Shown: positions 26,906 to 35,630 of the stretch, in pieces
Layout of the letters: each line of letters begins with the position of its first letter
Numbering within the stretch: the stretch's first letter is position 1
NCBI RefSeq assembly: GCF_018687495.1
Contig: NZ_CP061293.1
Span: 930,001-994,000 of the forward strand
Length of the DNA stretch: 64,000 nt
DNA from: Polynucleobacter sp. MWH-Svant-W18
Lineage (GTDB): Bacteria > Pseudomonadota > Gammaproteobacteria > Burkholderiales > Burkholderiaceae
Direction of reading: 5' to 3'
Notes under the pieces: generated by a model
Seen by the model: the letters and a program-made list of their open reading frames with translations, nothing else
Databases searched by the model: none
What the model was told of the DNA's origin: nothing
Translations under genes and position numbers: made by a program

Positions 26906-28309
26906 TTACGGGTTTTTGGCGGCTCCTTTATTGCTTGAAGCGGCTGAATTACCATTTTTCGCAGATTTTGCAAGTCCTGTCGATGCGGATTTATGCTGAG
27001 ATGCAGCATTATTTGCAGAAGAATTACCCTTAGCAGCAAGCTTGGGGGCTACACATTTGCTATTTTTGCTGGCCTTAGCCCCCTTAACTGGTTTGGGGCA
27101 TTTGGGCGCTGGTGGAGGTGGCTTCTCCAAGCTGAGGCTGGCATTGTCAGCCATGGCACTCGGAACATCGCCAGCACGATGACTGGTTTTAGGTATCAAA
27201 ACTGTGGAGCCTGACTTAATTCGCATTCCCTTGGGTATGCCGTTAATCTGCCGCAAAGTATCTACGTCCACACCTAAAGTTTTGGCTGCCTGGTCAACAG
27301 ATTCTGTTTTAACTACCTTGACGGCCGTCCATGATGAAAGTGGCTTAGTGTAGTTTTTCAGGTTTGCTTGAAAAATTTCCGCATGAGCAAAAGGCAGGAG
27401 AATTTGCTGATTGGCATTGCTCAATATCACCGGCTTATTAAATGAGGGGTTCAAACTCTGAAATTCATCCGGGGGAATTTCTGCTAGTTTGATTACCAAG
27501 GCAACATCGATGTCATTGCCCACATCTACGGCTACAAAGTATGGGTGATTCTCGAGCTCTGGCAGCACAATTCCATAAGCCTGGGGATCAAGAACGATTT
27601 GGCGATAGGCCATCAACTTGGGAACGTAATTACGTGTTTCACGAGGCAAAGTCAGACTCTCATAATCAGTTGGTAATCCAGCAGCGATATTGCGTTTTTG
27701 TGCTTTGACTATATTGCCAGCGCCCCAGTTGTAAGCCGCTAGAGCAAGCTCCCAGCTACCAAACTGGTTATTTAAGCGCTGTAAGTAATCAAGCGCTGCG
27801 TCAGTGGATTGCACAACATCGCGACGTTCATCCCGAAACACATTTTGGGTCAACCGAAAGTCTTTGCCCGTTGCTGGCATAAATTGCCACAAGCCTACTG
27901 CTTTGGCATTCGATTTCGCAGTCGTTACAAAAGCACTTTCAACAAATGGTAGGAGCGCAATCTCTGTCGGCATATTCCGTGCGTTTACTTCTTGGACGAT
28001 ATAAAAGAGATAACGTGAAGAGCGTGTCATAGAGCGGTTAACGTAATCTGGTCGAGAGCTTAACCATCTCACCTGCTCTATCTCCAGCGGTGTATTCATC
28101 GGCTCCATCTGAAAGCCATCGCGTATGCGGATCCATAAGTTATCCGAGGGAGCGTAGATCTTGCTGACGGATTGATTCTTGAGGTTTACACGGATAGCCC
28201 TAGAAGCTTTAGAGTTGGCTTTGGCAGGTGTATCTGAAGACCAGTCGCCAGTACTTGCACAACCTGAAAGTAGCGCAATGATCAACATTGCGACAGCAAG
28301 AAGGCGCAT
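26906..28309 (-). CDS. mltD: Membrane-bound lytic murein transglycosylase D
   Basis: Outer-membrane lipoprotein that cleaves peptidoglycan. The 467-aa product has a lipoprotein signal with lipobox LLSGC, an SLT domain with catalytic Glu in LLPFVESAF, then WQFMPATGKDF and AAYNWGAGN, and C-terminal LysM-type sequence (about 325-375, TLRQINGIPKGMRIKSGSTVLIPK). The last 80 or so residues are a low-complexity Lys/Ala/Ser tail. I start at ATG 28309, which shares one base with the gloB stop. Confidence 0.93.
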   Translation of the reverse strand: MRLLAVAMLIIALLSGCASTGDWSSDTPAKANSKASRAIRVNLKNQSVSKIYAPSDNLWIRIRDGFQMEPMNTPLEIEQVRWLSSRPDYVNRSMTRSSRYLFYIVQEVNARNMPTEIALLPFVESAFVTTAKSNAKAVGLWQFMPATGKDFRLTQNVFRDERRDVVQSTDAALDYLQRLNNQFGSWELALAAYNWGAGNIVKAQKRNIAAGLPTDYESLTLPRETRNYVPKLMAYRQIVLDPQAYGIVLPELENHPYFVAVDVGNDIDVALVIKLAEIPPDEFQSLNPSFNKPVILSNANQQILLPFAHAEIFQANLKNYTKPLSSWTAVKVVKTESVDQAAKTLGVDVDTLRQINGIPKGMRIKSGSTVLIPKTSHRAGDVPSAMADNASLSLEKPPPPAPKCPKPVKGAKASKNSKCVAPKLAAKGNSSANNAASQHKSASTGLAKSAKNGNSAASSNKGAAKNP

Positions 28310-29118
28310 TAAAACCGGTCTTTCCAAGCCCTAATCACTGCCAATACATGGGCAGGAGTGGGCAAATCGTTTTCGCCGGAAACTTCTTTTGCCTTGGCAA
28401 TCACATCTGCTTGATCGCAGCGCATAAAAGGGTTCACTTGCAATTCCTGGCCAATTGTTGTTGGTAGTGTTGGTAAGTGTTGAGCGCGCAGGGCTTTTGC
28501 TTCATCAGCCCACGAGAGAAGATTCAGATTATTTGGCTCAACTGCTAAAGCAAACCGGATATTAGATAAGGTGTACTCATGGGTACAGAACACCAGAGTA
28601 TTTTTGGGTAACGCTGCAAACTTTGCCAACGATTGAGACATCTGAGTAGGCGTACCCTCAAACAGCCGACCACAACCGGATGCAAATAAGGTATCGCCAC
28701 AAAAGAGCATCGGCTCAAGCACGTTGGCCTGAATGTTTGCAAAATACGCGATATGACTTAATGTATGTCCAGGAACCTCAAATACTTTGAGGCTGATGCG
28801 TGGCACAGCAATTTCAATCTTGTCGCCTTCCATTGCGACTTCGGTTCGCCCAGGAATATCGTTACCAGCAGGTCCGTATACCGGAATAGACGCTCCAAAA
28901 CGGTCCAATAGATTCAGAATACCGCCAGTATGGTCTGCATGGTGATGGGTGATCAAAAGACCAGTCAGGGTGAGCTGATTTTGCAAAAGATACTCAATGA
29001 CTGGGGAGGCATCGCCTGGATCGACGACCAAGGCAGAGTGTCCATCGTGGATGCACCAGATGTAGTTGTCATCAAAAGCCGGGATGGGCCAAACTTGCAA
29101 TAAAGTATTCTTATCCAT
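28309..29118 (-). CDS. gloB: Hydroxyacylglutathione hydrolase (glyoxalase II)
   Basis: Hydrolyses S-D-lactoylglutathione, the second step of methylglyoxal detoxification. The 269-aa metallo-beta-lactamase-fold protein has THHHADHTGG (metal ligands), the histidine in VPGHTLSHIAYF, CGDTLFASGCGRLFEG, and the family-specific C-terminal domain (HEYTLSNIRFAL onward). It is divergent from the methyltransferase gene with only 6 bases between the start codons. Confidence 0.96.
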   Translation of the reverse strand: MDKNTLLQVWPIPAFDDNYIWCIHDGHSALVVDPGDASPVIEYLLQNQLTLTGLLITHHHADHTGGILNLLDRFGASIPVYGPAGNDIPGRTEVAMEGDKIEIAVPRISLKVFEVPGHTLSHIAYFANIQANVLEPMLFCGDTLFASGCGRLFEGTPTQMSQSLAKFAALPKNTLVFCTHEYTLSNIRFALAVEPNNLNLLSWADEAKALRAQHLPTLPTTIGQELQVNPFMRCDQADVIAKAKEVSGENDLPTPAHVLAVIRAWKDRF

Positions 29119-29124
29119 AGACCG

Positions 29125-29937
29125 ATGATACCAACCCCACCTATCCCCTCGCAGATGCCTACGCCCCCATGGAGTTCATGGGAGAAATGGCTGGAATCCC
29201 CACCAGGACGCTATGTGCTGGGTTGGGAGCAAAAATGCTGCGATCAAATCGTAGCAGATGTTTTTGGCTTTCATGCGGTGCAAATTGGTATGCCCCAAAT
29301 CAATACCTTAAACGAAAACCGTATGCCTCTCCAAGCGCTTTTAATGCATACGCAAGATAGTCACCAATACGCCGCTCGTTTTAATTGGCATCTCATTGAA
29401 GGCAATTACGAAGAACTTCCTTTTGCAAGCGAAAGTTTGGATTTAGTGGTGCTTCCTCACGTTCTCGAGTTTGCCGCCGATCCCCATCAAATCCTGCGTG
29501 AAGTCGATCGTGTCTTGCGTCCTGAAGGAAGGTTGATCATTTCTGGATTTAATCCGGCCAGCTTGTGGGGTGCTCGTCAATACTTAAGCAGACTGATTGG
29601 TAATCCTTACCTTCCTCGAGATGGTCAATTCATTAGCCTCATCCGCGTAAAAGACTGGCTACAACTCCTCAATTTCTCTTTAGACCGGGGTCATTTTGGT
29701 TGTTACAAGTTTCCCCTCCAAGGCCAATCCTCTATGGCCCGAATGGATTTCCTAGAATCCATGGGCAATCGTTGGTGGCCAATATTTGGCGCAGTATTCT
29801 TGCTCTCTGCCATTAAACGTCAGCAAGGTATGCGCTTGGTTGGTCAAATAGCGCCGGTTCGCATCCCCGCCATTCAACAACTCAGCCCAGCGGCAGAACG
29901 TCAGCAACTTAAAAAAGTGCATGACACAGTAAATTAA
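29125..29937 (+). CDS. SAM-dependent methyltransferase (YafS-like)
   Basis: A 270-aa class I methyltransferase of the Methyltransf_11 type. The usual glycine-rich motif I is degenerate (FGFHAVQIGMPQI), while motif II/III region FASESLDLVVLPHVLEF and LREVDRVLRPEGRLIISGFNP are clear. Its position between gloB and rnhA matches E. coli yafS. ATG 29125 has no visible ribosome site; ATG 29155 is an alternative start. It is followed after 3 bases by rnhA. Substrate unknown. Confidence 0.85.
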   Translation: MIPTPPIPSQMPTPPWSSWEKWLESPPGRYVLGWEQKCCDQIVADVFGFHAVQIGMPQINTLNENRMPLQALLMHTQDSHQYAARFNWHLIEGNYEELPFASESLDLVVLPHVLEFAADPHQILREVDRVLRPEGRLIISGFNPASLWGARQYLSRLIGNPYLPRDGQFISLIRVKDWLQLLNFSLDRGHFGCYKFPLQGQSSMARMDFLESMGNRWWPIFGAVFLLSAIKRQQGMRLVGQIAPVRIPAIQQLSPAAERQQLKKVHDTVN

Positions 29938-29940
29938 GAC

Positions 29941-30402
29941 ATGACTCAACATCAATCTAGCCAAACTCCCCATATCGTCATTTATACGGATGGTGCCTGC
30001 AAAGGTAACCCAGGACCCGGTGGTTGGGGCGCAGTCTTGCGTTCGGGGGCTCATGAAAAACATCTTCATGGCGGAGAAAAACTCACCACTAATAATCGCA
30101 TGGAGATTAGCGCAGTGATATTTGCCTTGCGCGCACTAAAGCAACGTAGCACCGTTGAGTTATGGACTGACTCTCAATATGTCCAAAAAGGGGTCACGGA
30201 GTGGCTTGAGGGCTGGAAAAAACGTGGCTGGAAAACGGCCAGCAAAAATCCCGTGAAAAACGCGGATCTATGGCAGGAATTGGACGCCCTGCTACCCAAC
30301 CATGATATTTCCTGGCACTGGGTTCGGGGCCATAACGGTCATCCGGGCAATGAGCTAGCCGACCTCTTAGCCAATAAAGGGGTTGAGGAGTTTCTAGGCT
30401 AG
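29941..30402 (+). CDS. rnhA: Ribonuclease HI
   Basis: Cleaves the RNA strand of RNA-DNA hybrids, removing primers and R-loops. The 153-aa protein keeps all four catalytic carboxylates: D in [17 protein letters not shown] in [10 protein letters not shown] in WTDSQYV and D in GNELADLLA, plus the basic protrusion [13 protein letters not shown]. It is three bases from the methyltransferase stop, so co-transcription is likely. Confidence 0.97.
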   Translation: MTQHQSSQTPHIVIYTDGACKGNPGPGGWGAVLRSGAHEKHLHGGEKLTTNNRMEISAVIFALRALKQRSTVELWTDSQYVQKGVTEWLEGWKKRGWKTASKNPVKNADLWQELDALLPNHDISWHWVRGHNGHPGNELADLLANKGVEEFLG

Positions 30403-30407
30403 TGACT

Positions 30408-30432
30408 ATAGAGCCCTAAGGGCGCTATTTTG
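30408..30432 (+). terminator. Terminator after rnhA
   Basis: ATAG-a-GCCC-taa-GGGC-g-CTAT is a stem with one mismatch and is followed by TTT. It separates rnhA from the RND genes. Confidence 0.6.
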
Positions 30433-30522
30433 ACGCTCTTGTGAGAGAATGAGCAGGATAAAAATGCCTCAAAACAGCACTAGAAACGTACCAGCAACCC
30501 ATAAAACCTAGAAAACGAGACT

Positions 30523-31812
30523 GTGTCAAAAATCGAATCCTCTCTCGACCAATTGTTTGCCAAATTAGTGCAGATCAAAAATATTGGTAAAGCGCGTCTA
30601 TGCACACTGTGGAAACAGTACTCTCCGCATCTCAGTAAATTAAAAACGATTGATTACGCGACCGCAAAAAGCTTTGTCATTCAATTTAAGTGGCGCATTT
30701 TGCTAGTACTGATCGTTTTATATGTGGGCGGCAAAACATATGACTATTTTTTTCCCTCTTCCAATAAGTCTGGTGGTCCAGTCACGGTAAGCTCCATCTT
30801 AGTTGAGAAAAGAGATGTGCCATTGATCATTGACGCCACTGGCACTATCGTCTCAGCAAGCATTGTGGATATTCGCCCAATGGTGACAAATACCGTTGCC
30901 AAAATTGAAGTGAAAGATGGTCAAGAAGTTAAAGCGGGTGATCTCCTATTTACGCTAGATGATCGCAACGACAAAGCCAATTACGAAAAGCTCAAAGCTC
31001 TGGCTGATGATGCTCAAAAGCAATATCTGCGCGCCAAAGAATTGGTTGCCAAGAACTTTATCTCTAAAGCAGGTCTCGAAACCACCCTCGCCAATGCCAA
31101 GGCTGCCCAGGCCGCAGCAAGGGCCGCTGAAGTGCAGCTGTCGTTTGATTACATCCGTTCTCCGATTGATGGACGTGCCGGCATTGTCAATGTGTTCCCT
31201 GGATCATTAGTTCAAGCGAGCAACGTTGTATCAACTGCAACCAACTCCACTGCCACCTCTAGTGTTGGCTCGATGGTGACCATTACCCAGTTAAACCCAA
31301 TCAACGTGCAATTCGTGATTCCGGAGAAAGATATTCCGATCATGCTCGAGAACCAGCTCGATGGCGATGCAATGGCTGTAAAAGTGACTGTTGGTGAAAG
31401 CGGTCAAAAGACCTATAACGGCAAAGTCCTTGTGATCGATAACCAAGTCGATCCTTCTATTGCCGCAGTCCGTGTCAAAGCACAAATCCCTAATGACGAT
31501 AAAACCCTTCTCCCAGGTCAATTTGCCCGCGTCTCTTTAATTGCAAATACCTTGAAAGATGCCTTATCCATTCCATCGCAAGCGGTAGTCATTAATCCAC
31601 GAGGTAAGTTGGTTTATGTCATCGATCAGGATGGTAAAGCAGTCTCCAAGCCAGTGAAGGTGGTGTATGAGTACCAAGGGTCTTCTGTTGTCACTGGTAT
31701 AGAAGCTGGCGATAGAGTGGTAGTCGAAGGTAAGCAGAACTTACGCCCTGGCAGCAAAGTTCGTGAAGCAAAATCCGGTACGCCTTTAACCCCTAGCTCC
31801 ACTCAAAAATGA
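30523..31812 (+). CDS. RND efflux periplasmic adaptor (MdtA/AcrA-like)
   Basis: Membrane-fusion subunit linking an RND pump to an outer-membrane channel. The 429-aa protein has one membrane helix (about 57-75), a lipoyl/barrel-sandwich half (IRPMVTNTVAKIEVKDGQEVKAGDLLFTLDD), an alpha-helical hairpin (about 145-205), the second lipoyl half (VQLSFDYIRSPIDGRAGIVNVFPGSLV), and beta-barrel and membrane-proximal domains. It starts at GTG 30523 with only a weak ribosome site. Residues 1-56 before the helix are longer than usual for AcrA/MdtA. It overlaps the pump gene by 4 bases. Confidence 0.9.
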   Translation: MSKIESSLDQLFAKLVQIKNIGKARLCTLWKQYSPHLSKLKTIDYATAKSFVIQFKWRILLVLIVLYVGGKTYDYFFPSSNKSGGPVTVSSILVEKRDVPLIIDATGTIVSASIVDIRPMVTNTVAKIEVKDGQEVKAGDLLFTLDDRNDKANYEKLKALADDAQKQYLRAKELVAKNFISKAGLETTLANAKAAQAAARAAEVQLSFDYIRSPIDGRAGIVNVFPGSLVQASNVVSTATNSTATSSVGSMVTITQLNPINVQFVIPEKDIPIMLENQLDGDAMAVKVTVGESGQKTYNGKVLVIDNQVDPSIAAVRVKAQIPNDDKTLLPGQFARVSLIANTLKDALSIPSQAVVINPRGKLVYVIDQDGKAVSKPVKVVYEYQGSSVVTGIEAGDRVVVEGKQNLRPGSKVREAKSGTPLTPSSTQK

Positions 31813-34800
31813 CACTCTCAGAGTTATGCATACGACGCCCCGTCATGACGGTGTTGCTGTCGGTCGCAACGGTGATTGCAGGTGCAGTAGCCTATATCAA
31901 TATTCCTGTAGCTGCCCTTCCTAGCTTTAATACACCGGTAATTTCGGTGAGCGCTTCATTGCCAGGCGCCTCTCCAGAGAATATGGCTGCTTCGGTAGCA
32001 CTGCCGCTTGAAAAAGAATTCTCAACGATTGATGGCATCTCCGTCATTAGCTCTACAAACTCTTTGGGTAGCACTAGCATTACTCTAGAGTTCAATAACG
32101 ACCGCGATATCGACAAAGCAGCAGTCGATGTTCAAGCAGCACTCTTGCGAGCGCAGAAACGTTTACCGATTGAAATGACGGTACCTCCCTCCTATCGCAA
32201 GATTAATCCCGCAGATACCCCGGTTTTAGTAGTGCGCATGAGCTCACCCTCTATCAGCCTCTCTGAAATCAATCAATATGCAGAAAACTTAGTTTCCCCC
32301 AATTTATCCACCATTAGTGGTGTAGCCCAAGTTCTCGTTTATGGTGCAAAACGCTACGCAGTTCGTATTCAAGTCCATCCAGATGCTTTAGCCAATCGGA
32401 ATCTAACGATTGATGACATTGCGGTTGCTGTAAACAAGGCGAACTCCAACAGTCCAGTGGGCGTATTGGATGGTCCCCGCCAGTCCATAACGATTTATGC
32501 CAATCCCCAGTTAGTACAAGCCCAAGAGTTTGGCAATCTCATCATCAGCCAAAAAAATGGTTTACCGATTTACCTCAGAGATGTTGCTGAGGTCATTGAA
32601 TCCTATGAGGATGTTAAAACTTTAGCTAGCTCCAATGGTGAACGCTCTATTGCGGTAGCGGTTTTGCGTCAACCAGGAGCAAACACTGTTGAAGTAGTTA
32701 ATGCTGTGAAGCAACTCTTGCCACAGCTACAAAAACAAATGCCTGAGTCAATCAAACTCACCTTACTAAATGATCGCTCTATTTCTATCATTGAAGCGAT
32801 TCATGACGTTAATGTGACCCTTGCGCTCACAGTTTTATTAGTGGTCTTGGTGATCTTTTTATTCTTAAAGCATCTTGCTGCAACGATTATTCCTTCGATT
32901 AGCTTGCCGATATCCTTAATTGGCGCATTTTTCTTGTTGTACTTTCTCGGCTACAGCTTAGACAATATCTCGTTGTTAGGCATCACGCTGGCAGTAGGCT
33001 TGGTGGTCGACGATGCGATTGTGGTTCTTGAAAACATCATGCGCTATGTTGAACAAGGCATGGATCCACTGAAGGCATCGCTAAAAGGTAGCAAAGAGGT
33101 TGGCTTTACCATCATCTCAATCTCCCTCTCTTTGGTGGCTGTGTTCATTCCGCTTTTCTTTATGCCAGGACCGATTGGACTCTTGTTTAGAGAATTTGCT
33201 GTTGTGGTATCTCTCTCTATTTTGGTTTCTGCAGTGGCATCACTCACAATTGTTCCCATGTTGTGTAGCCGCTTCTTACCAAAGCCAGGTACGCATCCTA
33301 AAGAATATGCTATCAACCGAAAGTTTGATCGTGCATTTGATTGGATGCTGAAAACCTATATTCATTACCTGGACCTGGCACTCAAAAATCGTAAATGGGT
33401 CTTATGGGGTGCGATCTCCACCTTTGTGATCACAGTTATATTGTTTGTAAACAGTCCTAAGGGCTTTTTTCCGGAAGAAGACATTGGTCAAATCCAGGCT
33501 ACAACAGAAGCCTCAGAAGATATCTCCTTTAAGGCCATGCTGGCATTGCAAGATCAAGCTGCCGAACTCGTCAATACCGATCCAAATGTAGAAAACTCGA
33601 TCTCTGTCATTGGTGGCGGTGCAAGCTCAGGCTACAACACGGGGCGAATATTTATCATCCTAAAACCTAAGGGTGAGCGCCAAAAAATGGCTCAGGTAAT
33701 GGAAGGCCTGCGTAACAAGTTCAAAGAAATTCCAGGTCTACAGGTGTATATGCGTCCTGTGCAGAACTTACAACTAGGCGGCAAGAGCAGTAAGAGTCGT
33801 TATCAATTTACCCTGCAAAGCGTGGGCTTTGAAGGGGTAAACGAATGGGCAGATAAGCTCATGCAAAAAATGCGCACTGACCCAATGTTTAGAGACGTTA
33901 CGAGTGACTCTCAGCTTAAGGGCTTAAACATCAAAATTAATATTGATCGAGAAAAAGCAGCTAGTGCTGGTGTGAGTATTGCTGATATTCGGACAGCGCT
34001 CTACTCTGCCTATGGAGAAAAACAGGTTTCAACCATCTATACGCCTGTGAATACCTATTACGTCATCCTAGAAGCTGCTCCAGAAGATCGTCAATATGAA
34101 GCAGATCTCAATAAGATCTTTGTTCGTGGTCGTGCGACTGACAAGCTCATTCCGCTCTCTAGTCTAGCGAGCTACACTAGGACTGTAGGACCTACCGCTG
34201 TGAACCATCAAGGGCAAATTCCGGCAGTGACCATCTCATTCAATCTAGCGCCTGATATTTTCCTGGGTGATGCAACCAAGAAAATCGAGGAATACACTAA
34301 ATTAATTGACTTACCAGCCTCCATCATCACGAGTTATGGTGGTGATGCAGCGGTCTTTAAGAGCAATCAGTCTGGTCAGTTAATTTTGATCTTCTCTGCT
34401 CTTGGCGTGATCTACATTTTGCTAGGTGTTTTGTATGAGAGCTATATTCACCCATTAACTATTCTGGCTGGCTTACCCTCTGCAGCTATTGGTGCAATTT
34501 TGGCGCTACGCATATTCGGGTTTGAGCTAACCATCATTGCTTCGATTGGCATCCTATTGCTCATTGGTATTGTGAAGAAGAATGCGATTTTGATGATTGA
34601 CTTTGCATTAGAAGCGCAGCGTACACAAGGTCTTTCACCAGAAAAAGCGATTCGAGAAGCCTGTATTTTGCGTTTCCGCCCAATTATGATGACTACCTTT
34701 GCAGCGCTGATGGGCGCCATTCCTATTGCATTTGGACTGGGTGCTGGTGCTGAGTTGCGCCAACCATTGGGCATTAGCGTTGCAGGCGGACTCATCTTCT

Positions 34801-34907
34801 CGCAATTTGTAACACTCATCATTACTCCTGTGATCTACCTGTATCTCGATAAATATGCAGGTACCGGCCCCATGGAAATTCCAGCATCTGTTCTTGAGGG
34901 AACCTAA
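31809..34907 (+). CDS. RND-family inner-membrane efflux pump (HAE1, MdtB/MdtC-like)
   Basis: A 1032-aa proton-driven exporter with 12 helices and two large periplasmic loops. TM4 carries the proton-relay Asp pair in GLVVDDAIVVLENI (about 400-415); the TM10-11 region carries GIVKKNAILMIDFA. The AcrB-type start IRRPVMTVLLSVATVIAG and PGPIGLLFREFAVVVS are present. VVDDAIVVLEN fits MdtB/MdtC and MexF classes. Substrates cannot be inferred. Its stop shares one base with the dnaQ start. No outer-membrane TolC partner lies in the window. Confidence 0.93.
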   Translation: MTLSELCIRRPVMTVLLSVATVIAGAVAYINIPVAALPSFNTPVISVSASLPGASPENMAASVALPLEKEFSTIDGISVISSTNSLGSTSITLEFNNDRDIDKAAVDVQAALLRAQKRLPIEMTVPPSYRKINPADTPVLVVRMSSPSISLSEINQYAENLVSPNLSTISGVAQVLVYGAKRYAVRIQVHPDALANRNLTIDDIAVAVNKANSNSPVGVLDGPRQSITIYANPQLVQAQEFGNLIISQKNGLPIYLRDVAEVIESYEDVKTLASSNGERSIAVAVLRQPGANTVEVVNAVKQLLPQLQKQMPESIKLTLLNDRSISIIEAIHDVNVTLALTVLLVVLVIFLFLKHLAATIIPSISLPISLIGAFFLLYFLGYSLDNISLLGITLAVGLVVDDAIVVLENIMRYVEQGMDPLKASLKGSKEVGFTIISISLSLVAVFIPLFFMPGPIGLLFREFAVVVSLSILVSAVASLTIVPMLCSRFLPKPGTHPKEYAINRKFDRAFDWMLKTYIHYLDLALKNRKWVLWGAISTFVITVILFVNSPKGFFPEEDIGQIQATTEASEDISFKAMLALQDQAAELVNTDPNVENSISVIGGGASSGYNTGRIFIILKPKGERQKMAQVMEGLRNKFKEIPGLQVYMRPVQNLQLGGKSSKSRYQFTLQSVGFEGVNEWADKLMQKMRTDPMFRDVTSDSQLKGLNIKINIDREKAASAGVSIADIRTALYSAYGEKQVSTIYTPVNTYYVILEAAPEDRQYEADLNKIFVRGRATDKLIPLSSLASYTRTVGPTAVNHQGQIPAVTISFNLAPDIFLGDATKKIEEYTKLIDLPASIITSYGGDAAVFKSNQSGQLILIFSALGVIYILLGVLYESYIHPLTILAGLPSAAIGAILALRIFGFELTIIASIGILLLIGIVKKNAILMIDFALEAQRTQGLSPEKAIREACILRFRPIMMTTFAALMGAIPIAFGLGAGAELRQPLGISVAGGLIFSQFVTLIITPVIYLYLDKYAGTGPMEIPASVLEGT

Positions 34908-35617
34908 TGCGCCAAGTCATTCTCGATACTGAAACTACTGGACTGAATCCCGCTACTGGCGATCGCATTATTGAAATTGGTTGCGTGGAAATGGTTGGGC
35001 GTCGCCTCACAGATCGGACTTTTCATTACTATATTAATCCAGAGCGCGATATTGATGCGGGTGCTTTTGCAGTACACGGACTATCCAGAGAGTTTTTATC
35101 GGATAAACCAGTCTTTGGAAATATTGTTGAACAGTTAATTGAATTTGTAGATGGCGCTGAAATTGTCATTCATAACGCGGCCTTTGACTTGGGCTTCCTT
35201 GACAATGAATTTGCTCTGCTCAAGCGCCCGCCTTTTCGGAATCTTGCCTCCAAAATTACCGATACCTTGCTAGATGCACGGCAGATGTTTCCAGGTAAGC
35301 GCAATTCTTTAGATGCCCTATGTGAGCGTTTTTCCATTAGCAATCAACATCGCACCTTGCACGGCGCGCTCTTAGACGCTCAGCTTCTTGCTGAAGTTTA
35401 TGTAGCAATGACAAGGGGTCAAGAAGATCTCTCTATTGACTTAATTGATTACACCGTTGGCGCAGATGCCTCTGGTCATACCAAGCCATTGCCAACTGAT
35501 CTAAAAGTCATGACGGCTAGTGATGATGAGCTAGAGCAACATGAGAAGATCCTTGCCGAAATAGCCAAGGCAAGCAAAAAGGACCCCGTTTGGAGTCCTT
35601 TGAATACCGCTAGCTAG
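34907..35617 (+). CDS. dnaQ: DNA polymerase III epsilon subunit (3'-5' proofreading exonuclease)
   Basis: Proofreading subunit of the replicative polymerase. The 236-aa protein has the DEDDh exonuclease motifs: VILDTETTGLNP (Exo I), IHNAAFDLGFLDNE (Exo II) and HGALLDAQLLAEVY (Exo III, His and Asp). The C-terminal tail (about 185-236) is the region that binds the alpha subunit. Its ATG shares a base with the RND pump stop (TAATG), so translation is probably coupled to the pump. A hairpin (AAAGGAC/GTCCTTT, 35578-35601) lies in the last codons. Confidence 0.95.
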   Translation: MRQVILDTETTGLNPATGDRIIEIGCVEMVGRRLTDRTFHYYINPERDIDAGAFAVHGLSREFLSDKPVFGNIVEQLIEFVDGAEIVIHNAAFDLGFLDNEFALLKRPPFRNLASKITDTLLDARQMFPGKRNSLDALCERFSISNQHRTLHGALLDAQLLAEVYVAMTRGQEDLSIDLIDYTVGADASGHTKPLPTDLKVMTASDDELEQHEKILAEIAKASKKDPVWSPLNTAS

Positions 35618-35630
35618 GAAGGCTGGCCAT

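Noticed and set aside
35578..35601. Hairpin as a dnaQ terminator
   Set aside because: The stem lies inside the dnaQ coding sequence, 16 bases before the stop, and lacks a T-run, so it is noted only in the dnaQ entry.
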